A stretch of 64,000 bases of DNA from NCBI RefSeq assembly GCF_016741815.1, contig NZ_JAERRJ010000003.1, positions 248,001 through 312,000 of the forward strand, given 5' to 3'. The notes beneath the pieces are model-generated. The model was not told the DNA's origin. It made no database searches and saw nothing but the letters and a program-made list of their open reading frames with translations. Source of the stretch: Nocardia acididurans (GTDB taxonomy: Bacteria > Actinomycetota > Actinomycetes > Mycobacteriales > Mycobacteriaceae). A program made the position numbers and the translations under genes. Shown here in pieces: positions 1-11,300 of this stretch (positions are counted from its first letter, which is position 1; every line of letters starts with the position of its first letter).

Positions 1-613
1 CCAGGTAGTGGGTGGCGAAAACGACGGTGCGGCCGCGGCCCGCGTCCTGGCGGATGGCGTTCCAGAAGTCGCGGCGGCCTTCGACATCCATGCCGGTGGT
101 GGGTTCGTCGAGGACGATCAGGTCCGGGTCGGGCAGCAGGGCGAGGGCGAAACGGAGCCGCTGCTGTTGTCCACCTGAGCATTTGCCCACGAGGCGGTCG
201 GCGATATCGGCGATTCCGGCGCGGGACAGCACTTCCGGGACGGGGCGGGGACACGCGTGCAGGGTGGCGATCATGCGCACGGTATCGGCGACCGTCAGAT
301 CGGGCAGCAGGCCGCCGGACTGCATGACCGCCGAAATACGGCCTGCTGCAATGGCATCGGCCGGATCGCCGCCGAAGACGGCCACGCGCCCGGAATCCGG
401 TCGAGCGAGACCGAGCAGCAGGTCGATGGTGGTGGTCTTACCCGCGCCGTTGGGTCCGAGGAAGGCGACCACCTCGCCCGCGCCGATGGTGAGATCGAGC
501 CCGTCCACGGCACGGACCCGGCCGCCGGGCGCGGCGAATGTCTTGACCAGGTCCCGGATTTCGATGACGGGCGCGTGACGGTCCGGCGCCGCCGTCGCGG
601 CAGTAGCGTTCAT
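1..613 (-). CDS. ABC-2 type exporter ATP-binding subunit (3' part beyond window)
   Basis: Reading leftwards from ATG at 613, the translation shows a complete nucleotide-binding domain up to the window edge. It has Walker A GPNGAGKTT, signature CSGGQQQRLRFA, Walker B LIVLDEPTTGMD and the switch histidine in FATHYL. The layout and the LLGLARPDSGRVAVFGGDP region are typical of DrrA/CcmA-like ATPases that drive small-molecule or drug efflux through a separate ABC-2 permease, which should lie beyond the left edge. An AGAGG ribosome site sits just before the start. It is co-oriented with the NRPS, so export of the peptide is possible but is only inference. The C-terminus is not visible. Confidence 0.88.
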   Translation of the reverse strand, partial: MNATAATAAPDRHAPVIEIRDLVKTFAAPGGRVRAVDGLDLTIGAGEVVAFLGPNGAGKTTTIDLLLGLARPDSGRVAVFGGDPADAIAAGRISAVMQSGGLLPDLTVADTVRMIATLHACPRPVPEVLSRAGIADIADRLVGKCSGGQQQRLRFALALLPDPDLIVLDEPTTGMDVEGRRDFWNAIRQDAGRGRTVVFATHYL

Positions 614-667
614 ACCTCTACTGTCGGCGTGAGCGGGCCCGCGGACCTCGGCCGACCGTCACGACCT

Positions 668-689
668 GACCATGACAGATGTCATGGTC
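668..689. promoter_or_regulatory. perfect 22-bp palindrome, probable operator of the ABC exporter gene
   Basis: GACCATGACA and TGTCATGGTC are exact inverted 10-bp arms around a 2-bp GA centre. The site lies 54 bp upstream of the ATPase start at 613, in the 110-bp gap after the molybdoenzyme gene. Its size and symmetry fit a dimeric regulator, for example a LuxR-type response regulator or TetR protein of the kind that often controls ABC-2 exporters. The regulator itself is not in the window. Confidence 0.55.
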
Positions 690-723
690 GCGCGGAATCC
701 CGGCCGGAACCACGGGTACGGCG

Positions 724-2166
724 TCACACGGTGACGGTCACGGAATGGTAGCCACCCGGCCCGAGCGGGAACGGCGGGCGGACCGCGCCGTCCTGGACTT
801 CACCCGAACGGCTGGTCACCCGAGCCTGCACGGTGTGCTCCCCGGGCGGCAGATCCACGACCGTGCGCCAGCGCCGCCATGCGGCGGGGGCCAGTTCGGC
901 GCCGAGTTCCACCGGGAGCCAATCGGTTTCGTCGATCCGGATCTCGACGGCCGAGACTCCGTGCGGCGGAGCCCACGACACTCCGGCGATGGTGCACTTG
1001 CCGGATCCTGTCGCGCCGGTGGACGCCACATCGATGCGCGCTTGGGGACGCACCCACAGCGGCGCGCTCGGCCAGCCGCGCCGCCACCAGTAGTCGACGT
1101 GCGAGTCGTCGGTCAGTTCGAGTTCGGCCAACCACTTCGCGCCGCTGTACTGGCCGTAGATGCCGGGCACGAAAACCCTTGCGGGGAAGCCGTGTTCGGG
1201 CGGCAGCGGCTCGCCGTTCATGCCGATGACGAGATAGCCGGGCCATTCGCCGCTGCGCAGCGGTTCCAGCGGCAGGGAGATGGTGTAGCCGTCCACGGCG
1301 CGGGTCACCAGGCGGGTCGCGCCGGATTCGGGGAGCGTGTGGTCGAGCAGGCTGGTCAGTGGCACGCCGAACCAGCGGGCGTTCCCGGCGCGCCCCGAGC
1401 CGACGCGGTTGTGCACGCACACCATGACGGCGTCGAATTCGACGGCCTGCTCGGCCAGATCGCGCAGGGACAGCCGCAGCGGATGGGCCACGAGCCCGCG
1501 AATGGCCAGACGCCACTGCTCCGGGTCGATGCGCGGGGCACGTGAATTCACGTCCGCCACATAGAATTTGCCCGCCTGGGTGATCAGCGGGGAGAGGCCG
1601 GGTTCGGTGCCGAAACCGTCCTCGGGAGTGGGGACGCCGGAGCCCATCGAGCCGACGCGGCGGGCGCGTTCGCGATGCAGCCGGTCGTCGCGGCGCACCA
1701 GGGATTCCGCGGCGGCCAGCATGCCCGCGCCCGCGCCCGCCCACAGCAGACCGCCGCCCACGCCCGTGGGCTGCCTGCGCAGGCCGGCGCGCAGGATCCC
1801 GGCGGCGGCGATGCCGCCCAGCGCGCTCATGGCCGACCGGTTGGTTCCACGCAGCGCCGTGGCCGCCGCTCCCGCCCCGAAAGCCGCGATGGCGGGCCCG
1901 CGCAACCGATCCGGAAGCTGCGCCAACCCCGCCGAGGCCAGCACCGCTCCCGCCGCGACCCCGAGGCGAGTCGTCTCCTTGTCGTGTTCGCCCGCGCGTT
2001 CCACCGCCGCCTCGACCACCGGAACCGGCACGGTATCGGTCAGCAGCCGCCCGACGCCGTCGAGCACCGACCCGCCCCGGGCCGCCGCGATCAATTCCCC
2101 GGCGCCGAGCGCCCCCAACCCGACCGCCGCCGCTCCCAGCAGTCGGCCCTTCCCGAATCCCGCCAC
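724..2166 (-). CDS. membrane-anchored sulfite-oxidase-family molybdopterin oxidoreductase
   Basis: This is a 480-residue protein. The N-terminal 150 or so residues hold several Ala/Gly-rich hydrophobic segments, probably a membrane domain. A sulfite-oxidase-type Mo-molybdopterin domain follows, in which Cys250 of VCVHNRVG occupies the Mo-ligand position, and then a C-terminal immunoglobulin-like dimerisation domain (about 380-480). The substrate is unknown. Members of this family reduce or oxidise sulfoxides, sulfite or related compounds, usually on the outer face of the membrane. I chose GTG at 2166 because GGGAAGG precedes it at good spacing; an upstream ATG at 2367 would add a poor Arg-rich stretch. 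It lies 212 bp downstream of the NRPS stop on the same strand, but nothing seen ties it to peptide synthesis. Confidence 0.8.
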   Translation of the reverse strand: MAGFGKGRLLGAAAVGLGALGAGELIAAARGGSVLDGVGRLLTDTVPVPVVEAAVERAGEHDKETTRLGVAAGAVLASAGLAQLPDRLRGPAIAAFGAGAAATALRGTNRSAMSALGGIAAAGILRAGLRRQPTGVGGGLLWAGAGAGMLAAAESLVRRDDRLHRERARRVGSMGSGVPTPEDGFGTEPGLSPLITQAGKFYVADVNSRAPRIDPEQWRLAIRGLVAHPLRLSLRDLAEQAVEFDAVMVCVHNRVGSGRAGNARWFGVPLTSLLDHTLPESGATRLVTRAVDGYTISLPLEPLRSGEWPGYLVIGMNGEPLPPEHGFPARVFVPGIYGQYSGAKWLAELELTDDSHVDYWWRRGWPSAPLWVRPQARIDVASTGATGSGKCTIAGVSWAPPHGVSAVEIRIDETDWLPVELGAELAPAAWRRWRTVVDLPPGEHTVQARVTSRSGEVQDGAVRPPFPLGPGGYHSVTVTV

Positions 2167-2378
2167 GTGCCCGAACCTTCCCTGTCGCCCGCCCGTCCCG
2201 ACCCATTGTTCCCCAGCCCGGCTGCGCCTCAGCGGGATTCGCGGGAGCGGACGGTATCGGCGCAGATGAGCGCGGTAATGGGACCTGGCACCGAGCAGCA
2301 CTCGGCAGTGATGAACCCGCCGCGACCGAACGGGGAAGGCTGATCGTGCGCGCGTGGTGTAAGGCACGGGTCCCGAGG

Positions 2379-5300
2379 TCAGTCGGCGCTGCCCAGGTGT
2401 TCGTCGAGGATGCGGGCTATGGCGGCGAGGGCGTGTGGAGAGGTGAGCTCCTCGTGGTTGGCCTCTATGTCGTGGTTGGTGATGGTGCCGGTGATGTAGG
2501 GCCGCCAGCCGTCAGGGCCTGCGCCCTCGAGGCGGTCGATGGCGGCGCTGAAATACAGTGCGTCGCCGGGGAATACCGGGCGCTGGTAGCCGGTGCGGAC
2601 GCGGCCGGAGGCGTTGTAGGAGGCGGCCATGCGTTCGAGGGTGGCGGCGTCGATGAGGGAGATGCCGCCCATGTGCTCGCGGATCAGGGCGGCGGCCTGG
2701 TCGGCGGTGGCGTCGGCGGGGACGTCGGGGAGGCCGAAGATGGAACCGAAGGCGGCCACGAAGGAGCCGGCGGTGAGGGTGTCGTGGTCGGCGGCGTCGA
2801 CATCGGTGCTGTCGGCGTCCAGGAGGGCGAGGATGCCTGTTTCCGCGCCCTGTTCGCGGAGTTCGGTGGCGACGGCGTGCGCGATGAGGCCGCCGAAGGA
2901 CCAGCCGAGCAGGTGGTACGGGCCCTCCGGTTGCAGGCGGCGGATCTCCCGGACGTAGCGGTCGACCAGGTCGGCCATGGTTTCGGCGTGCGGTGCGCCG
3001 GACAGGTCCGGGGATTGCAGGCCGTAGATCGGGCGGCCGGAGCGCAGCAGGTCGGACAGGCCGAGGTAGGTCCAGGCGATGCCCGAGGACGGGTGGATGC
3101 AGAACAGGGCCGGTTCCCGGCCGCCGGTGCGGATGGGCAGGACCACGTCGAGCCCGAGGCCGGGCGCCGAATCCGCGGCCGCCGCAGCGTGTGTCGCGGC
3201 CTGTCGGCGGGCCTCGAGGTAGCGGGACTCTTCTTCGGCTGCCGCGCGGGCCGCCGGGGTCGTCGCGAATTCGGCTGCGGCGGAGAGGGCCTCGCTCCAT
3301 AGCCGGGCGAGTTCCGCGACGTCCGTCTGCGGCAGCAGCGTTTCGGGGAAGTTGAGGTTGGCGCGCAACCGATCGTGCACGACCACCGCATTGATCTCGA
3401 TCTCGGCACTCACCGGCACCTCGGGGTGCTCGGGGGCGTGCAGATCACCGAACTCGTCGCTCGGCAGCCAGCCGAGACCCTCCAGGCCCGCCGGAAGATC
3501 GGCGTGGGCGTAGCGGCCGAGATAGTTGAAGCCGATTCGTCCCGGAATACGCTGCGGCAGCAGCTGTCTCGTCTCCTCGTTGAGATAGCGCAGCAGACCG
3601 AAGCCGATACCCTTGTCCGGGACCGCCAGCAGTTGGTGTTTGACCGCTCGAATGACCGCGCCCATGGCCGGACCACCCGCGAGCGCGTCGTCCACATCGA
3701 TGCCAGGAAGATCCAGGCGGACCGGGTACATGGTGGTGAACCAGCCGATGGTGCGGGACAGATCCGCGCCGGGGATGACCTCCTGTTGCCGCCCATGCCC
3801 TTCCAGACGGATCACCACCGAGGAGTCGGCGGCGGCCCGCCTGCGCAGAACCGCCAGTGCGAGGGTGGCCAGCAAGGCGTCCTCCACCGTGCCGTCGAAC
3901 AAGCCGGGCAGCGTGGTGAGCAGCGCGTTGGTGACCTCGGCGGAGACTTCGATCTCCACGGCCCGGCGTGCGCCGACGCGATCGACAGCCGGGTCCAGGT
4001 CACGTGGTCCGATGAGCGGATCGGACGCCTCCGCGATATCGCGCCAGTAGTCGAATTCCGCTGTGCGGGAGGCACTGTGCGCTTCGTCGTGCAGCGCGTA
4101 CGCCCAGCGCCGCACCGACGTGCCGGATTCGATGAGAGCCGGGGTCGCGCCGGTCGCGATCTGCCCCCACGCCGCGATCAGATCCGGGACCAGGATGCGC
4201 CAGGACACCCCGTCCACGACCAGATGGTGGGCGATGAGAATCAAACGGCCTGCGGCACCGGAGGTTCCGGACGCACCCGCCCGGGATCCCGGCGATTCGG
4301 TGGCCTGGTCCGGCTTCGGATCGAACCAGATCAGCTGCAGCATGGTTCCATTCGCCGGATCGAGACGGTCGAGAGCCGAATCCAGTTCGGCCGCAGCACG
4401 ATCACGCAGGCCGGAGGTGTCGGCGGGATCGAACTCCAGGCGACGCAGCAGCGCGTCCACATCGACGGCACCGGGTTCGCCGGTGCGCAGACGCCATTCG
4501 CCGTCGGTCCGGGTGAGCCGCGAGCGCAGCATGTCGTGGTGATCGACCACCGCGGTGACGGTGGCGACCAGCTGCTCCCTGGTGATCCCCCGGGGAAGCT
4601 CCAGCACGGCCGATTGCGCGAAACGGCGGTAGTCGCCGCCGCGTTCGAGCATCCAGCGCACGATCGGGGTGAGCGGCAGGTCGCCCACTCCCCCGCCCGG
4701 GAGCTCCTCGAGCACGACCGCCGCACCCGCCGCGTCGGCCTGCGCGGCGAGAGCGGCCACGGTGCGGTGCTCGAACACCTGGAGCGGGCTGAGTTCGATA
4801 CCGCGCAGCCGGGCCCGCGATACCAGCTGGATGGCCAGAATACTGTCGCCGCCCAGTGCGAAGAAGGAGTCGTGCACACCGACCTGTTCGCGGCCCAGCA
4901 GTTCGGCGACCACCTCGGCGAGCGCCGTCTCGGTCGGGGTGCCGGGGGCGACGTATTCGGCCTCGGCGTCGAAGACCGGCTGCGGCAGGGCTTTCCGGTC
5001 GAGTTTGCCGACCGCGTTCACCGGGATCTCGTCCAGCACCACGTAGGCCGCGGGCAGCATGGCCCCCGGCAGCGCGGCGGCGGCGTGCGCGCGCAGGGCT
5101 GTCAGATCGAGCGTAACGCCCGGCTCCGGCAGCAGGTAGGCGGCCAGCGTCATCGCGCCGCCCGGACCCGGAACACCCAGGGTGACAGCGAATTCCACGC
5201 CGTCGGCTCGGGTCAGCGCGGCGTCGATCTCACCGAGCTCGATTCGCTGCCCGCGCACCTTCACCTGGAAATCGGTGCGGCCCAGGTATTCCAGGCTCGG

Positions 5301-8300
5301 TGCGCCGAGGGTTCCGACCCAGCGCACCAGATCACCGGTGCGGTACATCCGCTGCCCCGGCCGGCCGTACGGATCGGGGACGAACCGGGCCGAGGTGAGG
5401 CCCGGCTGTGCGTGATAGCCGCGTGCCAGGGCGGGTCCGGCCAGATACAGTTCCCCGGCAACGCCCAGGGGCACCGGTTGCAGGCGATCGTCGAGCACCA
5501 GGGTGGTGGTGCCCCGGATCGGGCCGCCGATGGTGATCGGAGCGTCGATGCTCAGCTCGGAAATCGTTGCCCAGACCGTGAATTCGGTCGGACCGTAGAC
5601 GTTCACCAGGGTGCGTCCCGGCGACCAGCGCTCCACCAGCTCCGGCCCGATGGCCTCACCGCCCACACCGACCACGCGCACACCGGGAACCGATGCGGGA
5701 TCCACGGTCGCCAGCGCCGACGGGGTGATCGCCATATGCGAAACCCGCTGGGCGACCAGAAGTTCCCGCAACGCGTCGCCGCCGAAGACCTCGGGCGGCG
5801 CGATCACCACCGCGCCACCGGATCCGAAGGCCATCAGCATCTCGAACAGCGAGGCGTCGAAACTCGGTGAGGCGACCTGCAATACGCGCGAGTCCGGGTC
5901 CAGGTCGAGGGTGTCCCGCAGTGCCTGAACGAAATCGGCGAGGCCGCGGTGGGATACCGCGACGCCCTTCGGGGTACCGGTGGACCCGGAGGTGTAGATC
6001 AGCCAGGCCGGTTGGTCCGGGTGGGTTGTGATCCGGTCGCCGACGCCGACCGCGCTCGGCTGCGCCGCGTCGTGCCCCAGCACCATCCACCTCGTGGTGT
6101 CCGGCAGCTGTGCACGGTGCGCGGGACCGGTGATGCCGAGCAGAGCACCCGAGTCGGACAGCATGTGATCGATACGGTCGAGCGGGTGGCGGGGGTCGAC
6201 GGGCAGGAAGACGGCTCCAGCCTTGGCTGTCGCCCAGATCGCGGTCACCAGGTCGGCACCGCGCGGAAGTGCCAGTGCGACTACGGTTTCGGCGCCCGCA
6301 CCGGCGGCGGACAGGCGTGCCGCCAAGGCGTCGGAGGCGTGATCGAGCTCGCGATAGGTGAGACACAGGTTGTCCGCCACCACCGCCGTGCGGTCCGGAT
6401 GGGCGGCAGCGGTCGCGGTCAGAATGTCCGCCAGCGTGGCGAATTCGCTGTCGCGTTCGGGACGGCCGGGGAGCAGGGCGGCACGTTCGGCGGGATCGAG
6501 CAGGTCGATACCGGAGAGCGGGGCCTCGGGGTCGGCGGTGGCGGCGTCCAGGAGCCGCACGAAACGCTCGGTCATGGCCCGCACGGTGGCGCTCTCGAAC
6601 AGGTCGCTGGTGTAGACGAGTTTGCCGACGATCCCGGCCGGTGCGCCCGTGACGTCGAACTGTTCCACGAACAGCCACTCGAGGTCGAACTTGGAACCCG
6701 GCGCCGGGGCTTCGAGGGGCCGAATCGTCATGCCGGGCAGCGTGGTTCGCTCGGTCTGCAGGTTCTGGAAGGCCAGCAGCACCTGGAACAGCGGATGGTG
6801 GGCGGTCGATCGGACCGGGGCCAGGGCATCCACGAGCCGTTCGAACGGCACGTCCACATGCTCGTAGACGGCCAGGTCGGCGGTGCGGACGGCATCGAGG
6901 GTAGCGGCGAAACCGGCATCGCGATCCAGGCGCGAGCGCAGCACGACCGTGTTCACGAACATGCCCACGAGATCGTCGAGCAGGCCGTCACCACGTCCGG
7001 CAACCACCGATCCGAGGGCGATGTCGGTCTCGCCGGACAGTCGGCCCAGCAGCACCGCCAGCGCGGCGTGCACGACCATGAAAGGGCTCGCGCCATGGGC
7101 TCGGGCCAGCGTCCCCACCCGCCCGTGCACCGCTGCGGGGATGGTGAATTCGATCTGGCCGCCGCGGCCGGAGGGCTTGGTCGGCCGGGGCCGGTCCGTG
7201 GGCAGGCTGTGCGCCTCGGGCAGCCCAGCGAGTGTGGTGCGCCAGAACTCCAGCTGACGGTGTGCGAGACTCGCCGGATCGTCATCCGTTCCGAGGAGTT
7301 CCCGCTGCCACAGTGCGTAATCCGCGTACTGCAGCGGGAGCGGCACGAATTCCGGCGCACTGCCCGCCGCGCGGGCGATGTAGGCGCGCACGACATCTCG
7401 TGCCAGCGGGGTCATCGACCAGCCGTCGGCGGCGATGTGATGCACGGCCAGACCGAGCACCGTGCGGTTGCGAGCGACGCGAATCACGCAGACGCGCAAC
7501 GGGGTTTCACGAGTCACATCGAAGCCGCGCGCCAGCTGCGTCGTCAGTGCGGCCACCACCTCGTCGGGGTCGGCGGTGAGTTCCGCGACCGGGGTGGAAC
7601 CCGGTACGGCGGGCAAGATCTGCTGATACGGCGCACCGGCCGGATCGACGGGGTACACGGTCCGCAGCGTCTCGTGCCTGGCCACGACATCGTCCAGAGC
7701 CGCGCGCAGCACCGAGATATCCAGGGCGCCTTCGATTTCGAGCGCGCCGGGAATGTTGTAGACCGCAGACTCCGGCTCGAGCCTGTTGAGGAACCACATC
7801 CGCCGCTGCGCCGCCGACAACGGCACCCGCTCGGGTCGCGGACGCGGCGTGAGCCGGGGGCGGCCCGCGTACGCACTCGACGCGAGCGACACCGCCAACT
7901 CCGCCACGGTCGGCGCGTCGAACAGCGCCCGGACCGGAACATCGATATCCAGCGCGGCCGCCAACCGCGCCACCACCCGCGTGGCGATCAGCGAATTGCC
8001 GCCCAAGGTGAAGAAATCGTCCTCGCGCCACACCCGTTCGACACCGAGCACCTCGGCGAATACTCGCGCCACCGCCTCCTCGACAGGACCGTTCGGCGGT
8101 TCCCCGCGCAGGGTCGTCTGTTCCGGTGCGGGCAGCGCGGCCCGATCCAGCTTCCCGTTCGACGTCCGCGGCAGCGCGTCCAGCACCAGAACGGCAGTCG
8201 GCACCATGTACGACGGCAAGCGTTGCGCCACCGCCTTCTTCAACGCGGCAGGATCGAGCCGCACCCCTGGCGCGGGAACCACGTAAGCCACGAGCATGCC

Positions 8301-11300
8301 TGCCCGCCCGAGATCCGGTACCGCCCGTACGGTGGCGGCTCCGGCGTGGTGGTGGTCCGTGCCGCCCGCCACGGGCACACTCGGCCCGGCGCCCGCACCG
8401 CGGGAATCCGCAACTCCCGGTGCATCAGTGCGAGCATCGTTCGCGGCAGGCGGCGCATCGGTGCCGTGGACGCTTGCTCCGGGGAGATCTGTCCGCGGGC
8501 CTCCCGCGTCTTCGCGAATCAGAGCGACCGCGTGGGCGACGGTCGGCTCGGCGGTCAGCGCGGCTTCCACCTCTCCGAGTTCGATGCGCAGGCCGCGCAG
8601 CTTCACCTGGGTGTCGGTGCGGCCCAGGTACTCCAGGTCACCGTGGCGGCGGCGGACGAGGTCGCCGGTACGGTACATGCGACGGCCGGGAGTGTGCGGG
8701 TCGGCGACGAATCGGGTCGCGGTCAGGCCGGTGCGGCCGTGATAGCCACGGGCCAAGGCGATTCCGGCAAGGTAGAGCTCACCGACGACGCCGTCGGGGA
8801 CCGGACGCAGGCGATCGTCCAGGACCATGGCCCGGACGCCGGGTGCGGGGGTGCCGATCGTGATCGGGTCGCCGGGGTGCAGCGGGGCGCTGCCGGTCGC
8901 CCAGACCGTGGTTTCGGTCGGTCCGTAGTCGTTGAAGTGCGTGCGACCCGGGGCGGACCAGGCGGTCACGAGTTCCGGCGGGCAGGGTTCGCCGCCGGTG
9001 ATCACCGTGGCGACCGCGGGCAGGTTGGTCGCGTCCACCGTCGCCAGGGCGGACGGCGTGATGGCGAGATGCGAAACCTGCTCGCGGGCCAGCAGTTCCG
9101 CGAGTTCGGGACCGGCGAAGACATCGGGGGGCGCGATCACCAGCGTGCCCGCGGCCCCCGCCGCCATTACCAGTTCCAGGACTGAGGCGTCGAAACTCGG
9201 TGAGGCGACGTGCAATACCCGGGAGTCGGCCGTCATACGGTTCCGTTCCCCCTGTGCCGCTGCGAGATTCGCGAGGCCACTGTGCGTGACAACCACGCCC
9301 TTCGGTGCGCCCGTGGAGCCGGAGGTGAAGATGACGTACGCCGGGTTGTCCGAGCGAATCGGCCTGATCGACGGTGAAGTGCGCTCCGGGTCGGCGGTAT
9401 TCGAGTGTGCCGGGGTCGGCGGGGTGTCCAGGCACCACCAGTCGAGGGTGCCCGGCAGCCGATCGCGCTGGGCCGTCACGGTCAACCCCAGCGCCACACC
9501 CGAGACCTCGACGATACGGGCGATACGCTCGGGTGGGTACGCGGGATCCACCGGCACGAACGCCGCACCGGACCGGGCCACCGCCCACACCGCGAGCACC
9601 GATTCGATGGATCGTGGAATACCCACGGCCACCAGTGTTTCCGGTCCCGCTCCGGCGGAGACCAGTCGCCGGGCCAGCTGCTCGGCCCGATAGTCGAGCT
9701 CGCGATAGGTCAGTCGCCGATCACCGCAGACAACCGCCACGCCGTCGGGGTTGGTGGCGACGGCTTCGGCCATGAGGTCGGCCAGGGTGCGCGGTGCCGC
9801 GACGGGTGGAGAAATCTCGTGCAACCGTGCGTATTCGGCCGCCGTGAGCAGATCGAGGTCGCCGACCGAGCGGGCGGGCTCGCCGGTCACCTCGGTGAGC
9901 AGCCGCAGCAGTCGATCGCCGAACCCGGCGACCGTGGTCCGGTCGAACAGGTCGGTGGCATAGCAGTAGCGCAGTTCCATGCCGTTCGCATCGGCGACCA
10001 CGGTGAGGCTCAGATCGAATCTGCTGGTGGTCTGCGGCATTTCGAGGGGGACGACGGTCAGCTCCGGCAGCCGCAACTCCGGAATCTCCAGGTTCTGGAA
10101 GACCAGCATCACCTGGACGAGGGGATGCCGGGCCTCCGACCGCGCCGGGGCCAGGACGTCGACCAGGCGCTCGAAGGGCACATCGGAGTGCTCGAAGGCG
10201 GCCAGATCGCGATCGCGGACACGCTCCAGCAGTCCGCCGAAACCCTCCTCCGGTCGAATTCCGGTGCGCAGCACCAGCGTATTCACGAACATGCCGACCA
10301 GATCGTCGAGTTCGCGGCGACCGCGCCCGGCGACCGGGGTGCCGACAACCACATCCGTACTGCCGCTCAACCGGCCGAGCAGCACCGCCAGGGCCGCGTG
10401 CACCACCATGAACGGTGTGGCTCGATGGGCGCGAGCACACCGTTCGATGGCGGCCGACAGCTCGCTGTCGACGCGAGCCGTCAGCTCCCCCGCCCGATGC
10501 GAGGCGCGCACCGGACGCGGGCGATCCGTGGGCAGCTCGAGATGATCCGGCAGCGCCGCCAGCGTCTCCGTCCAATACCCGATCTGCTTCGACAGCAACG
10601 ATTCCGGGTCCTCCGCACTGCCGAGCCGCGCATGCTGCCACAGCGTGTAATCGGCATAGTGCACCGGCAGCGGCTCCCAGCCGGGGGCCTGCCCGGCGGC
10701 ACGGGCCGCGTAGGCGGCGGCCACATCTCGGGTCAGCGGGGCCATGGAGAAACCGTCGGTCGCGATGTGGTGCGCGACGAGCACGATCACGTACTCACCG
10801 TCGGCCTTCGACCACTCGGCATACGCGGCAGCATCGCTCGGCACCCCAGCACGATTCGGTGCAGCAATCCCGGACGGCGCGAACGCGTTCTGCGGCGCGG
10901 CACCATGATTCGGTGCGGCAATCCCGGACGGCGCGAACGCGTTCTGCGGCGCGGCACCATGATTCGGTGCGACAGGTCCCGTCTGCGTGAAAGCACTGTT
11001 CGGCTCGGCAGCGGGATCGGTCGTGGCATCACCGACGATGCGGAACAGTCGCACTCGCAGCGGCACCGCCGCCGTCACGTCGAAACCCGTTGTCACCGTG
11101 CGTACAACCGCCACCGGGAGGTCCGCCGCGGACACCGGGATCGGGGCAAGCTCCAGCGGAACCTCGCCCGCCGAGAGCACGCGTTGCACGCCGGTGCCGT
11201 CGATATCGGGGTACACCGTGCGCAGCGACTCGTGCCGCTCGATCACCTCGGACAGTGCGGTGCGCAGCGCCGCATGGTCCAGTCGGCCTGAAAGCCGCAG

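Noticed and set aside
2287..2367. Upstream ATG start for the molybdoenzyme
   Set aside because: The added N-terminus is Arg-rich and unlike a membrane anchor, while GTG 2166 has a good ribosome site.
3375..11291. Several long plus-strand frames across the NRPS gene
   Set aside because: They lie opposite conserved NRPS motifs in phase with third-codon GC and show no domains.
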